A program made the position numbers and the translations under genes. The notes below the pieces were generated by a model, which was not told the origin of the DNA, made no database searches, and saw only the letters and a list, made by a program, of their open reading frames with translations. A DNA stretch of 64,000 nt from Thermomicrobiales bacterium. GTDB taxonomy: Bacteria > Chloroflexota > Chloroflexia > Thermomicrobiales > UBA6265. Every line of letters starts with the position of its first letter. Within the stretch, counting starts at the first letter, position 1. The DNA lies in the NCBI GenBank assembly GCA_019637585.1, contig JAHBVL010000002.1, positions 248,001 to 312,000 of the forward strand, in the 5' to 3' direction. Positions 15,996 through 24,863 of this stretch are shown here, one piece after another.

Positions 15996-17015
15996 TCAGC
16001 TCGCTGGTTGAATCAATGGCGGCCGGGTCCGGGCAACCTCCGGCGTGACAAAGCGGGGCAACGCCCCTCGCAAACCCGCCATCCAGGCTTGCGCTGTCAC
16101 CGGTTTGCTGCCGGCAGGTTGCATCAGTTCCAGAATCAAGCCGGTCGAACCGCCACAGGCGACGATCACGTCACTGTCCCGAAGGAGCACCGTTCCCGGT
16201 TCTTCGTCGATCTCTGCGGCGTGGACCCGCGCCTTGTGAATCTGTATCTGCGCGTTGCCGGTTTCCGCCCAGGCGCGGGGCCAGGGCCACATGGCGCGAA
16301 TCTGGCGTTCGATTGCGTCGGCCGGGTGCGACCAGTCGATCGCCCCGTCAGACTTCAGGATTCGGCGCGTCATCGTTGCGCGCGCATCGTCCTGCGGTGT
16401 TGGCTGCAGGCGGCCAGCGGCGATCGACGGCAGATGCTCGAGCAGCAGTTCGGCTCCGATCTCGGAAAGCCGCGCGGTAAGAACATCGGTGGTGTCGCAT
16501 TCCTCAACAACCGTGGATGTGGCTGCGTAGACCGGACCGGTATCGAGCCCTCGGTCCATCTGCATGAGGGTGACTCCAGTTTCCCTTTCACCCGCCAGAA
16601 TCGCACAGGCGATCGGACTGGCTCCCCGGTAGAGGGGCAGGAGCGATGCATGCAGATTGACGCAGGAGACTGCCGGCATGGCCAGTGTTTTGGGTCCGAG
16701 AATCAGACCGTATGCGGCAACCACAAAGACATCCGCACCGGCATGCTCGAGTGGTGCGCGAGCTTCAGGTGACCGTAGTGATTCCGGTTGATAAACGTGC
16801 ATCCCGAGCTCTCGTGCCGCTATCTTTACCGCGGGCTCGGTCATCTGGTGGCGACGACCCGCCGGCCGGTCAGGTTGTGTGACGACAAGCCGCACGTCGA
16901 ATCGGTCGTCGGTCGCGAGGAGCTTCAATGCAGGGACGGCATAGTCCGGTGTGCCGAAAAAGACGACGCGCACCGGTTCCTTCGTTCCATCTTTTCGGAT
17001 GCTCGGGTCGCTCAT
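15996..17015 (-). CDS. fmt: Methionyl-tRNA formyltransferase
   Basis: The enzyme formylates Met-tRNAi for translation initiation, using 10-formyl-THF. The 339-residue product begins with RVVFFGTPDYAVPALKLL and contains the folate-binding region VTQPDRPAGR. The catalytic block NLHASLLPLYRGASPI holds the Asn and His, and TGVTLMQMDRGLDTGPVY holds the Asp. The C-terminal OB-like tRNA-binding domain (IRAMWPWPRAWAE through PGTVLL) is complete. The frame stays open far upstream to 18143, but that extension overlaps the divergent YYY gene and is not homologous. ATG 17015 or 17024 is the start. No def gene is adjacent. Confidence 0.94.
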   Translation of the reverse strand: MSDPSIRKDGTKEPVRVVFFGTPDYAVPALKLLATDDRFDVRLVVTQPDRPAGRRHQMTEPAVKIAARELGMHVYQPESLRSPEARAPLEHAGADVFVVAAYGLILGPKTLAMPAVSCVNLHASLLPLYRGASPIACAILAGERETGVTLMQMDRGLDTGPVYAATSTVVEECDTTDVLTARLSEIGAELLLEHLPSIAAGRLQPTPQDDARATMTRRILKSDGAIDWSHPADAIERQIRAMWPWPRAWAETGNAQIQIHKARVHAAEIDEEPGTVLLRDSDVIVACGGSTGLILELMQPAGSKPVTAQAWMAGLRGALPRFVTPEVARTRPPLIQPAS

Positions 17016-17042
17016 GGTCACCATTGTGGCGAAGTGCCCTTG

Positions 17043-19838
17043 ATGCCGTCCACCCTCCAGTGGCGGATTGACCCCGTGCGTCGTTCTCTGCCGATCCTGA
17101 CTGCGCTGGTCATTGCATTTCTCGCTGTTGCACTGGCGGCGATTCCCGTTGATGCGGCGCCCTCTGGATCTGAGACCCCGCAGTTCGTCGATTCGCCAGT
17201 GGACGGTGATAACGCTTCGCTCATGCTCGATCGTCCCGTGGGGGAACTGCCGGTGGTCGGGGATGCTCGCTGGAGCAGCAGACTCACCGACCATTCTCTC
17301 ATTGCCCTGATCTGGTGGGTCATCGCGTTGCTGGGACTGCACGTTGCCGGGCTGCCCTGGGCATTGCAACTCTTCCCGCGAATCGGCAGCAGGGCGGCCG
17401 GGTTGGCCAGGTTGATTGCCTGGTTGCTGGCTGCCTGGCTCGTCTGGATTCTGGCCAGTCTGGAGATCATCGCGTTCAGGGCCATCTGGTGCGGAGCCGC
17501 GCTGGCGCTGGTCGGTGCATCCGGGTGGATCTGGCGCAAACGCCGGCATCCCGAGCGCGCAGTGTGGCGTGAGATCCTCGATTCGCTCCGTTCGGGCCCC
17601 GAGTACGCCTTCACCGCGGTTTTCTCCATCTTCCTGTTGTTTCGGTTCATCAATCCCGATTCCTGGCATCCCCTCTGGGGTGGCGAGAAACCGATGGAGT
17701 TCGCGCACATTAACGCGATGCTGCGGACCGCCCACTTTCCCCCGTTCGACCCCTGGTTCTCGGGCGGAATTCTCAACTACTACTACTACGGCAGCTATCT
17801 CGTCGCCTATCTGATGAAGCTGACCGGTATTCCGTCCGAGATCGCCTTCAACCTGGCGCAGCCGACAGTCATGGGCTTGCTCGGCGCCGGCGTCTACACC
17901 GTGGTCAGTGTTTTGGTGACGCGCGATGCACGATCGCGTGCCGCAACCGTCGGCGGAATCGTGGGCGTCGCGATTCTGCTGTTCATGGGCAATCTGGTGG
18001 CGGTTCGCAACGCTATGCGTCTCCTGCCGGACCTGCCGGAACCGAACTTCATCGAATGGACGTGGAATCCAAGCAGGGCCATTGCGGGAGCCATCACCGA
18101 ATTCCCCTACTTCACCGGTCTTTACGCGGATCTCCACGCCCATGTCGTAGCGCTGCCAATCACGGTACTCGTCATCGCCGGCGGGCTCGAACTGGCCCTG
18201 CGGCGCGATTCGCCGGTCACCACGTTCGGGCGATTCGTTGTCGAGCAGATGCCGCTGCTGGCGCTGATGGGTTTGGCGCTCGGCACGCTGAGCGCCACAA
18301 ACGCATGGGACGTGCCGCTTTACGCAGTTCTCATCCTGGCCTCACTCTGGCTGGCCGCTGAATCACTTGGCCGACTGCAATCGTCGCTGGCGGCCGTGGC
18401 ATTGCTGGCGACGGGTACCGGCGTCCTTGGGATGCTGGCGTTCCTGCCATTCCATCGTCATTATGTCGCGTTGTTCAGCACAGTTGAGAAAGTCCGGGCG
18501 CCGACCGCGCCAGGCGAATGGTTTCTCCATTTGGGGGGTCTCCTGGCGCTGCTCGTCATCGGATTGGTCTGGCTGGCGGCGAGTCAGGCACGGCCGTCCT
18601 CCGTCATCTCTGAGTACCGGGCAGCGCTTCTCGCGCTGGGAATCGCACTCAGTTCGGTCGGCATGTTCCTCTACGTGCGGCAATCGCTCGTACACATGTC
18701 CGACCGTTCGTCTTGGCCCGGCCTGGTGGCGATAGCCATGCTGATCATCGTCGCCTGGCTGATCGTCACGCACGTGGAGACTCCTGGGTGGCTCTTTGCC
18801 GGTTTGGCCGCGGCCGTCGCCGCAACAGTCGGCATTGCCGGGTATGGCTGGACCGTGCTGGCGATTGGTTTGTCGATCGCAATCCTGGGAGGAACGCTCT
18901 GGTGGCTTCCTGTCGACCCGGCGAAGCGCTACACAGGACTGCTGATCGCCGCCGCCGGAGCGGCAGTTGCCGGTCTGGAGCTCGTCTATGTGGTGGACGA
19001 CCTCTCACCCGATCCCCTCTACTACCGCATGAACTCGATGTTCAAGATCTACAACGAGGTCTGGGTGACATTGGGCATCGCTGCGGCAGTGGTGGTCGCC
19101 AGATGTGTCGCAGCGGCGTTCGACCAGTTGGATGATCGATCGACAGAACCGGCGACGATCCTGCAATGCAGCTCCGATCTTTGCGTCGAGAGACCCCGGA
19201 CGCGCGCACGGCCGGTTGCGCTTCCTCTCGCTTGCGTGGCGTTGGTGGCGATCGGGGCCGGGCTCGTCTACCCGGTGCTGGCGACAGGTCCGCGACTCGA
19301 TCAGCGGTTCGGCGGACATCCCAGCCCGAACACGCTCAATGCGCTGAACTGGATGGACTACGGAACGCTTACGACGCAGCAGGGCAATGTCGTTCGGTTC
19401 GACAGTGACCGGACCGCGATTGACTGGTTCAACAACGAGATCGCTGGCACACCGGTCATCGCGGAAGCCAGTATTGGCGCGTACCGGGGGAATGGTTCGA
19501 GAATTTCCAACGCGACTGGGTTGCCAACCGTTCTCGGGTGGTATCGCCATCAGCTGCAGCAGCGCTATCAGGGCGATCTGGATGTCCGCTACCGTGACCT
19601 GGCGGCGCTCTACAACAGCGCCGATGTGGCGGAACGAATGCGGATCATCGACGAGTATGGCATCGAGTACATCGTCGTTGGGGACGTCGAGCGATACAGC
19701 GTGGTGAATGAGTCCACGGGGCAGCCGTTTGCATCTGCAGAAGGACTCGCCATCTTTGAGAACATGCTCGGCAGCGAGCTGGAGATCGCGTTTCGCTCTG
19801 GCTCGACGGTCGTGTATCGGGTGGTCGATTCGGCGTGA
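17043..19838 (+). CDS. DUF2298 (Chlor_Arch_YYY) polytopic membrane protein
   Basis: The 931-residue protein begins with a hydrophobic signal-like helix (ILTALVIAFLAVALAAIPVDAA) and has roughly a dozen further membrane segments. The hallmark triplet of tyrosines appears as GGILNYYYYGSYLVAYL, and EFPYFTGLYADLHAHVVALP is also typical. A soluble domain follows the last helices (from about residue 745) with FGGHPSPNTLNALNWMDYGT. Related proteins occur mainly in Chloroflexota and Archaea, and structure suggests a GT-C-like glycosyltransferase, but the reaction is not established. The start near 17043 is divergent from fmt with 27 bases between them. Confidence 0.88.
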   Translation: MPSTLQWRIDPVRRSLPILTALVIAFLAVALAAIPVDAAPSGSETPQFVDSPVDGDNASLMLDRPVGELPVVGDARWSSRLTDHSLIALIWWVIALLGLHVAGLPWALQLFPRIGSRAAGLARLIAWLLAAWLVWILASLEIIAFRAIWCGAALALVGASGWIWRKRRHPERAVWREILDSLRSGPEYAFTAVFSIFLLFRFINPDSWHPLWGGEKPMEFAHINAMLRTAHFPPFDPWFSGGILNYYYYGSYLVAYLMKLTGIPSEIAFNLAQPTVMGLLGAGVYTVVSVLVTRDARSRAATVGGIVGVAILLFMGNLVAVRNAMRLLPDLPEPNFIEWTWNPSRAIAGAITEFPYFTGLYADLHAHVVALPITVLVIAGGLELALRRDSPVTTFGRFVVEQMPLLALMGLALGTLSATNAWDVPLYAVLILASLWLAAESLGRLQSSLAAVALLATGTGVLGMLAFLPFHRHYVALFSTVEKVRAPTAPGEWFLHLGGLLALLVIGLVWLAASQARPSSVISEYRAALLALGIALSSVGMFLYVRQSLVHMSDRSSWPGLVAIAMLIIVAWLIVTHVETPGWLFAGLAAAVAATVGIAGYGWTVLAIGLSIAILGGTLWWLPVDPAKRYTGLLIAAAGAAVAGLELVYVVDDLSPDPLYYRMNSMFKIYNEVWVTLGIAAAVVVARCVAAAFDQLDDRSTEPATILQCSSDLCVERPRTRARPVALPLACVALVAIGAGLVYPVLATGPRLDQRFGGHPSPNTLNALNWMDYGTLTTQQGNVVRFDSDRTAIDWFNNEIAGTPVIAEASIGAYRGNGSRISNATGLPTVLGWYRHQLQQRYQGDLDVRYRDLAALYNSADVAERMRIIDEYGIEYIVVGDVERYSVVNESTGQPFASAEGLAIFENMLGSELEIAFRSGSTVVYRVVDSA

Positions 19839-19910
19839 CAGGCTGGCTGCTATATCCGCGTCTCGGGATGCACCGAGATCGTGATCAACCAGGTGTGAAA
19901 GAGAGTTTCC

Positions 19911-20914
19911 GTGAACGCCAGTGAAACGATTGAGCCAGTGCCCGGTTTCGTCTCCACAGGTCACCTCCCACCGATCTCCGAGACTGAACGGCTGGTTGCG
20001 GAAGCCTATTCCACGATCGGTCAGGTCGCCGATGGCGAGGTTTCTGGCGTCTACCCCGCCCTCTCCCGAGTCGCGCCCGACCTCTTTGGCATCGCGCTGG
20101 TCAGCACATCAGGAGCCCGGATCTCTGTCGGCGATGCCAGTCACCCATTTACCATCATGAGCATCTCCAAACCCTTCGTCTTTGCTCTGGTTTGCGATCG
20201 CCTCGGTCCTGACGCCGTTCGCGACCAGATCGGCGTCAATGCGACGGGCCGCCCCTTCAACTCGGTCGCGGCGGTTGAGGAAAGCGCCGACGGGAAAACC
20301 AACCCGATGGTCAACTCCGGGGCCATTGCCACGACCAGCCTGGTTCCGGGCGCGAGCGCCGGCGAGAAGTGGAGATTCATCCAGGAGGGGCTGGAACGCT
20401 TCGCCGGACGGTCGCTGCCGCTCAACGACGAGGTCTACCAGTCGGCATCCGAAACCAACTTCCGCAATCGTGGCATCGCCAATACGCTCTTCGGGCGAAA
20501 CCGCCTGTACGCAAACGTCGAGGAAACCACGGATCTCTACACCCGGCAGTGTTCGCTCGACGTCACAGCCGTCGATCTCGCCGTCATGGGCGCGACGCTG
20601 GCCAACGGCGGCGTCAATCCCATCACCGGCGATCGGGTCGTGTCGCCGATTTCATGTCACCACACGCTGGTCGTCATGACCGTAGCCGGGCTCTATGAAA
20701 CCTCCGGTGATTGGCTCTACGAGATCGGTCTGCCAGGCAAGAGCGGCATCGGAGGCGGGATCGTCACCGTTTCTCCCGGCAAAGGTGGTCTCGGCACCTT
20801 TGCTCCCCACTGGACGGCGCCGGCAACAGCGTCAAGGGGCAGCTGGTGGCCAGATCGCTCTCCCGGAGTATCGGTCTGGACCTCTTTCTCTCCGGTTCCG
20901 CACAGGAGGAGTGA
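19911..20914 (+). pseudogene. glsA: Glutaminase with a one-base frameshift near its 3' end
   Basis: Glutaminase hydrolyses L-glutamine to glutamate and ammonia. The first 300 codons match the family: SISKPFVFALVC (the catalytic Ser-x-x-Lys), NPMVNSGAIATT, and SETNFRNRGIANTLF. After GKGGLGTFAP the frame departs from homology, but the next frame continues with SPLDGAGNSVKGQLVARSLS and GLDLFLSG up to a stop at 20914. One extra C in the run CCCC at 20805-20808 would restore APPLDGAG. As written, the read-through frame ends at 20933 with a non-homologous tail. It may be a sequencing error in a homopolymer or a recent inactivation. GTG 19911 is preceded by GAGAG. Confidence 0.85.
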
Positions 20915-20929
20915 GACGCGTGCGCCGGT

Positions 20930-20958
20930 TTGACGGGCTGGCAGCGGCTTCCTATACT
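20930..20958 (+). promoter_or_regulatory. Promoter for tRNA-Pro
   Basis: TTGACG (20930-20935) and TATACT (20953-20958) are separated by 17 bases and lie 24 bases before the mature tRNA 5' end, as expected for a stable RNA promoter. The -35 overlaps the end of the misframed glutaminase tail. Confidence 0.75.
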
Positions 20959-20982
20959 TCGGAGTCGGTCCGCGAAGCGTTC

Positions 20983-21055
20983 CGGGGTGTGGCGCAGTCG
21001 GTAGCGCGCGGCGTTTGGGACGCTGAGGTCGAAGGTTCGAGTCCTTTCACCCCGA
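20983..21055 (+). tRNA. tRNA-Pro (anticodon TGG)
   Basis: The acceptor stem CGGGGTG/CACCCCG, D stem GCGC/GCGC, anticodon stem CGGCG/CGCTG with loop TTTGGGA, and T stem GAAGG with loop TTCGAGT all fold as a canonical cloverleaf of 73 bases with discriminator A. The CCA end is not fully encoded. The UGG anticodon reads CCA and related Pro codons. Confidence 0.95.
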
Positions 21056-21074
21056 CCGTTTGACCGGCCGGCAA

Positions 21075-21101
21075 GACAACCTGCCTTCCAAGCAGGTTGT
21101 C
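21075..21101 (+). other. Perfect hairpin copying the tRNA-Gly anticodon arm
   Basis: GACAACCTGC-CTTCCAA-GCAGGTTGTC forms a perfect 10-bp stem with the same 7-base loop as tRNA-Gly(TCC). Twenty-two bases (21080-21101) are identical to 21164-21185 inside the tRNA gene 62 bases downstream. It lies between two tRNA genes and could be transcribed with them. A partial tRNA duplication, an old attachment site, or a processing/decoy hairpin are all possible. Confidence 0.85.
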
Positions 21102-21137
21102 ACAACGACGGAGATGCGGACGCCATGTCCGCTCTCT

Positions 21138-21213
21138 GCGGGGGTAACTCAGTTGGTAGAGTGCCTGCCTTCCAAGCAGGTTGTCGCGAGTTCGAGTCTC
21201 GTCCCCCGCTCCA
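21138..21213 (+). tRNA. tRNA-Gly (anticodon TCC)
   Basis: Acceptor stem GCGGGGG/CCCCCGC, D arm CTCAGTTGGTAGAG, anticodon arm CCTGC-CTTCCAA-GCAGG and T arm GCGAG-TTCGAGT-CTCGT form a full cloverleaf. Discriminator T and CCA (21211-21213) are encoded, unlike in the tRNA-Pro next to it. The two tRNAs may share the promoter at 20930. Confidence 0.97.
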
Positions 21214-21292
21214 CCAGAATTCCAGCAACGACGCTACTTTGCTTTTTACGTAGCTGCCCTATTTTGTGTCTTGGTGGGTTGCTTGGCCACGA

Positions 21293-21312
21293 CTGGTCCA
21301 CGGACGGACCAG
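21293..21312 (+). other. Hairpin downstream of tRNA-Gly
   Basis: CTGGTCC-ACGGAC-GGACCAG folds as a 7-bp stem within the 212-base interval between tRNA-Gly and the next gene. There is no T tract after it, so it is only a possible terminator. The rest of that interval shows nothing clear. Confidence 0.3.
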
Positions 21313-21422
21313 GCCGCTTTGCCCTCTGGCGATCTTCCGCGGATCTTGTCGCCGGCGACCTCGCCTCCTCTTTCCCAGGCGCGTTCGGCGAAGAGGCTCG
21401 TGGAACGCACAGGCCGATTGCT

Positions 21423-22142
21423 TCACTTGTTCTCAGCACGCGGGAGTGAGTGACCCCTCGCGCGAAAACGTTGTAGAGCGAAGTAGACAATCCACCCAAT
21501 CGCCCACACCACTGACGTGCCGATCACCGCGTTCCGAGCAAGGTCAAATGCCTTGTCTTCGCTGATCTTGAGAAACGCGACCGGCAAGAACGCAACGCCC
21601 AAGCCCAGGCTCAACACTGCCAGCTGCATAAAGGCAATGCGCCACAATCGCAGATTTGTGATCCACCCCTCAGCCATATTGCGCCGTTGCATGACATCTT
21701 CTTCGTAGATGGGAAAACCCAGTTCCTCGTCGCCCTTCATCCTGGGAGCCAGGAACGACGTGAACGCGGCGGCAAAGTCTATGGCGGCGGCCAGGAAGGC
21801 CGTGGGGATGACTCCCGACTTCGGCAGGCGCTCCGTGCCGGCAACGACTGCTTTATCTCCGGCGATGAACACCCATCCCAGCAGTCCCGTATAGAGGGCG
21901 CCAATCGCTGTCGCATAGGTTTGAATCAGCTTGGCGCGCTCGAGATAGCTGTCGTGGATCTTCGCGGCAGTTGCCAGGTACGATTCGTTGATCTTCGCCA
22001 TGCTGTCGAAGTAATACTTCTCAATGACCGGGTTCTCATTGCGACTCTTTGGCTTGGTGGGGCCCTCCTCTCCTTTCTCCCACTCCACGAGTATCTTGCT
22101 GGGAATGACTGGCGGTTTTTTCGTTTCATCTGACTCAGGCAT
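21423..22142 (-). CDS. Uncharacterised four-helix membrane protein
   Basis: The 239-residue product has a charged N-terminus (first 45 residues) and an amphipathic segment (YYFDSMAKINESYLATAAKI). Four membrane helices follow: TYATAIGALYTGLLGWVFIAG, TAFLAAAIDFAAAFTSFLA, LWRIAFMQLAVLSLGLGVAFL and NAVIGTSVVWAIGWIVYFAL. No family is recognised. It is the last of three leftward small genes lying directly after tRNA-Gly, a common insertion site for accessory DNA. Confidence 0.65.
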   Translation of the reverse strand: MPESDETKKPPVIPSKILVEWEKGEEGPTKPKSRNENPVIEKYYFDSMAKINESYLATAAKIHDSYLERAKLIQTYATAIGALYTGLLGWVFIAGDKAVVAGTERLPKSGVIPTAFLAAAIDFAAAFTSFLAPRMKGDEELGFPIYEEDVMQRRNMAEGWITNLRLWRIAFMQLAVLSLGLGVAFLPVAFLKISEDKAFDLARNAVIGTSVVWAIGWIVYFALQRFRARGHSLPRAENK

Positions 22143-22176
22143 GATCCCGTTCCGCCCCTCCCTGATGAATCGCCAC

Positions 22177-22392
22177 CTACGGCGTCTCGTCGTCTTTGCG
22201 CAGGTAGTTGTCCGGGAGAACTTCGTCTGCCGCAGCGTGGTCAGGGTTGGAAATCCTAGCTACATTTCCGGTGAGAAAGAAGTGATTCAGGTGGACTTGG
22301 TTGCCATTCGCGTCAACGGTCAAGTCCCGCTCCTCAACCATGGCCCCGCAACCAGGACAGGCCCTCCCTTTCGTCTTGTCGGGCTTTGCCAT
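22177..22392 (-). CDS. Small zinc-binding-like protein
   Basis: The 71-residue product starts MAKPDKTKGRACPGCGAMVE and has a single CPGC knuckle plus two later His residues (HLNHFF), which could complete a zinc site. ATG 22392 is well supported by GGGAGGA upstream; an upstream extension to 22446 is rejected. No family assigned. It lies between two leftward membrane-protein genes. Confidence 0.6.
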   Translation of the reverse strand: MAKPDKTKGRACPGCGAMVEERDLTVDANGNQVHLNHFFLTGNVARISNPDHAAADEVLPDNYLRKDDETP

Positions 22393-22483
22393 TCGAGCAA
22401 TCCTCCCTTGAGCATGTATCCGGTTTCTGCAGGAACTGCTTCGCATAGTATCAGTGTCGCCCTGAGGAAGTCACGACCTACAG

Positions 22484-22768
22484 CTAGCCTCTTTGCCATT
22501 CCTGGTATGCGATCTGGAGAGCAGCCATCGAGACGGCCCCGACGGTAGCTGGAATGCCGTACGCGTAGGCATTGAAATCTTGGCCGGCGGTCACCCCCGT
22601 ATAGCTGAACCATAGGAAGCTCTCGCACTTTTGAGTGACGCAGAAGCTGCCTGTCTCACCCTCCAGGCACCTGCAGGTCATAACTGCAATGCGTGCCATA
22701 CCAACTGCGATTCCCAGAAGCCCACCAATGAATCCCGCCGCTGAATACGGTCCAAGGTTTGGAATCAC
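22484..22768 (-). CDS. Small putative membrane protein
   Basis: A 94-residue product from a GTG start at 22768 has a hydrophobic glycine-rich helix (YSAAGFIGGLLGIAVGMARIAV), a Cys-containing loop (CRCLEGETGSFCVTQKC) and a second hydrophobic segment (YGIPATVGAVSMAALQIAY). The ribosome binding site is weak and no homologue is recognised, so coding is probable rather than certain. The 250 bases from here to the ClC gene stop show nothing else. Confidence 0.45.
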   Translation of the reverse strand: MIPNLGPYSAAGFIGGLLGIAVGMARIAVMTCRCLEGETGSFCVTQKCESFLWFSYTGVTAGQDFNAYAYGIPATVGAVSMAALQIAYQEWQRG

Positions 22769-23018
22769 GCGCCTGCCATCCTTACGTGCTCGCGGTTGTC
22801 CACCACTTCACGTATGAGGATATCGACCATCCAGCTTGGTTTCTGTGCTCTGTGACACACCACCCAGATGCAGCAGTTGAGGATCCTGACCAAGGCTCGT
22901 CGAGAGAGGCATGTCCTCTGTCGCTCTCAGCCGCGACTCCGCCTCTGCCTTCATGCGAGCGAGCGGGGAGCTTTCACCGCACGCACCTTGGCAGCTTTCT
23001 CTTCTCAACGCACCACCG

Positions 23019-24863
23019 CTACGGTCGAATCCTGGCCGTTCCGTTGCGAATGGTGGGGTACCGGATCGAGAGTACCCGTTCCCGGACTCGTTCCTCATCG
23101 AGAGAGCGCTGGCGTGCTCGCAAGACATCCGAAATGGAAATCAGGCCAACCAACCGGCGCCTGTCTGCCGGGTCCACGACCGGCATGCGCGTCAGCCCGG
23201 TGGTGGCCATCCGTTCCAGCACGTACCGAACTGGTTCATCGGGATACGCGACGACGAGATCTCGCTCGCAGACATCGCCCAGCGTCCGATCGGCGGGATG
23301 TTCGACCTGTTGGAGCTCGACGAGCTGGCGGCGGGTCACCACTCCGACCAGTGAATCGTCCTCCCCGACAACCGGATAGAGACCCTGCCCAAAACCGGGT
23401 CGATCGCTGCGGAGCTGCAGTCCGTCGAAGAGTGTGTTGATCGGCATCGATGCTTTGAGCACCACGATTTCCAGCCGCATCATCTCCCGGACGAAGAGGA
23501 TTTCCAGCGGATCGATTGAGTACTCCCGGGTGATGTGATAGCCGCGCCTGGAGATCTTTTCGGTCAGGATCGACCTGCGCATGACCAATACGGTGAACCC
23601 GTGCGCGACCGCTGTGGCGATCAGCAGGGGGAGCATCAGATTGACGTCATGTGTCAGCTCGAGAATGAAGATGATGCCGGTCAGGGGAGCCCGCATCGTG
23701 CCTCCCAGGATCGCGGCCATCCCGATCGCAGGCCAGAATCCAGGTCCCATATCGGGAAAGGCGTGTGCTTCCAGTCCGCCGAGCGCTCCTCCCATCATGA
23801 GCAACGGGGCCAGCACACCACCCGACGTGCCGGAGCCCAGCGACACCGTCCAGATGGTCGACTTGACCAGCAGCACTCCAGCGATGACGGTACTGGTTGC
23901 TGTTCCCGCGAGCAACGCCTCGATCACGCTGTATCCAACACCCAGCGCCTCGGGGAAGATGAATCCTCCGATGCCGACGACAACCCCGCCAATGGCCGGC
24001 CACCACATCCAGTGGAACGGCAGCCGGGCAAAGGTGTCTTCAGCCAGGTAGACCGCCGACGTCAGCAGCGACGACAGCGCTCCAGCGGCAATCCCGGCAA
24101 CGACACAAGCCAGCAGAACCATGAGGCCGATGTCCGCGGAATGCATCGGCGTTGGGAAAAGCGGTCCATCGCCAAGCAATGGGCGTCGCACGAACGCCGC
24201 AGTCGCGCTCGCCAACGCGACCGGGACGAGACTGCGAGGCTTCAGCTCGAAGAGAAGCAACTCGACAGCAAGCGCCAGGGCGGCGATCGGGGCGGCAAAT
24301 GTCGCCGACATTCCGGCCGCCGCTCCGGCGACCAGGAGCGTTTTTCGCTCGGCGCTCGTCAGGTGAAAGAACTGGGCAATCAGCGATCCGACCGCACCAG
24401 CAGTCATGATGATCGGACCTTCCGCACCGAACGGACCGCCTGATCCGATCGAGATGGCTGATGACACCGGTTTCAGCACGGCAACCCGAGGCTGGATTTT
24501 GCTGCCGCCCAGCAGAATCGCCTCGATCGCTTCCGGGATCCCATGACCGCGAATCCGTTCCGAGCCAAACCGGGCCATGAAACCGATGATCAGTGCGCCA
24601 AGGGCCGGAATCGCGATAATCAACAGCCCCAGATCGGCATCGACCGGCGACGCATCCTGCACGCTCAATCGTCCGAAGAAAAACAGATTCGTGAAAAACG
24701 ATATGAGCCGCAACAGCGCCAACGCCAACAATCCGCCGACCACTCCAAGGCAAATGGAGATCGCCGACAGAACGAGAAGACGAGGCGTGGTGGTGAAATC
24801 GCCGAGGTCGCGGCTCTGACCCACCGGTGGATGGGACAGACCCTCCGGGAGCATGCGATGCAT
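23019..24863 (-). CDS. ClC-family chloride channel/antiporter with C-terminal CBS pair
   Basis: The 614-residue membrane protein carries the ClC selectivity-filter motifs: GHGIPEA (GSGIPE-like, about residue 107), GAEGP with the gating glutamate (about 150), and GTSGGVLAP (about 345). TMRAPLTGIIFILELT follows. About 170 C-terminal residues form two CBS domains (YPVVGEDDSLVGVVTRRQLVELQ and MPVVDPADRRRLVGLISISDVL) that usually bind adenine nucleotides. At the position aligning with E203 of E. coli ClC-ec1 the sequence reads AVELLL, so the proton glutamate looks replaced by Leu. This could mean channel-like rather than antiport behaviour (inference). AGGAG precedes the ATG at 24863. Confidence 0.93.
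   Translation of the reverse strand: MHRMLPEGLSHPPVGQSRDLGDFTTTPRLLVLSAISICLGVVGGLLALALLRLISFFTNLFFFGRLSVQDASPVDADLGLLIIAIPALGALIIGFMARFGSERIRGHGIPEAIEAILLGGSKIQPRVAVLKPVSSAISIGSGGPFGAEGPIIMTAGAVGSLIAQFFHLTSAERKTLLVAGAAAGMSATFAAPIAALALAVELLLFELKPRSLVPVALASATAAFVRRPLLGDGPLFPTPMHSADIGLMVLLACVVAGIAAGALSSLLTSAVYLAEDTFARLPFHWMWWPAIGGVVVGIGGFIFPEALGVGYSVIEALLAGTATSTVIAGVLLVKSTIWTVSLGSGTSGGVLAPLLMMGGALGGLEAHAFPDMGPGFWPAIGMAAILGGTMRAPLTGIIFILELTHDVNLMLPLLIATAVAHGFTVLVMRRSILTEKISRRGYHITREYSIDPLEILFVREMMRLEIVVLKASMPINTLFDGLQLRSDRPGFGQGLYPVVGEDDSLVGVVTRRQLVELQQVEHPADRTLGDVCERDLVVAYPDEPVRYVLERMATTGLTRMPVVDPADRRRLVGLISISDVLRARQRSLDEERVRERVLSIRYPTIRNGTARIRP

Noticed and set aside
16788-17042. Upstream extension of the YYY membrane protein by 85 codons
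   Set aside because: It overlaps the start of fmt in antisense and places non-hydrophobic sequence before a natural signal-like helix.
15996-18143. A 715-codon leftward frame extending fmt by more than 370 codons
   Set aside because: The extra part is antisense to the YYY membrane gene, is rich in low-complexity residues and has no family match. fmt homology begins at about 17000.
21293-21312. Rho-independent terminator after tRNA-Gly
   Set aside because: The hairpin is clear but no T tract follows, so it is listed only as a hairpin.
23535-24443. 302-codon frame antisense to the ClC gene
   Set aside because: Highly charged, repetitive composition typical of an antisense shadow in GC-rich DNA. 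The opposite strand has clear ClC motifs.
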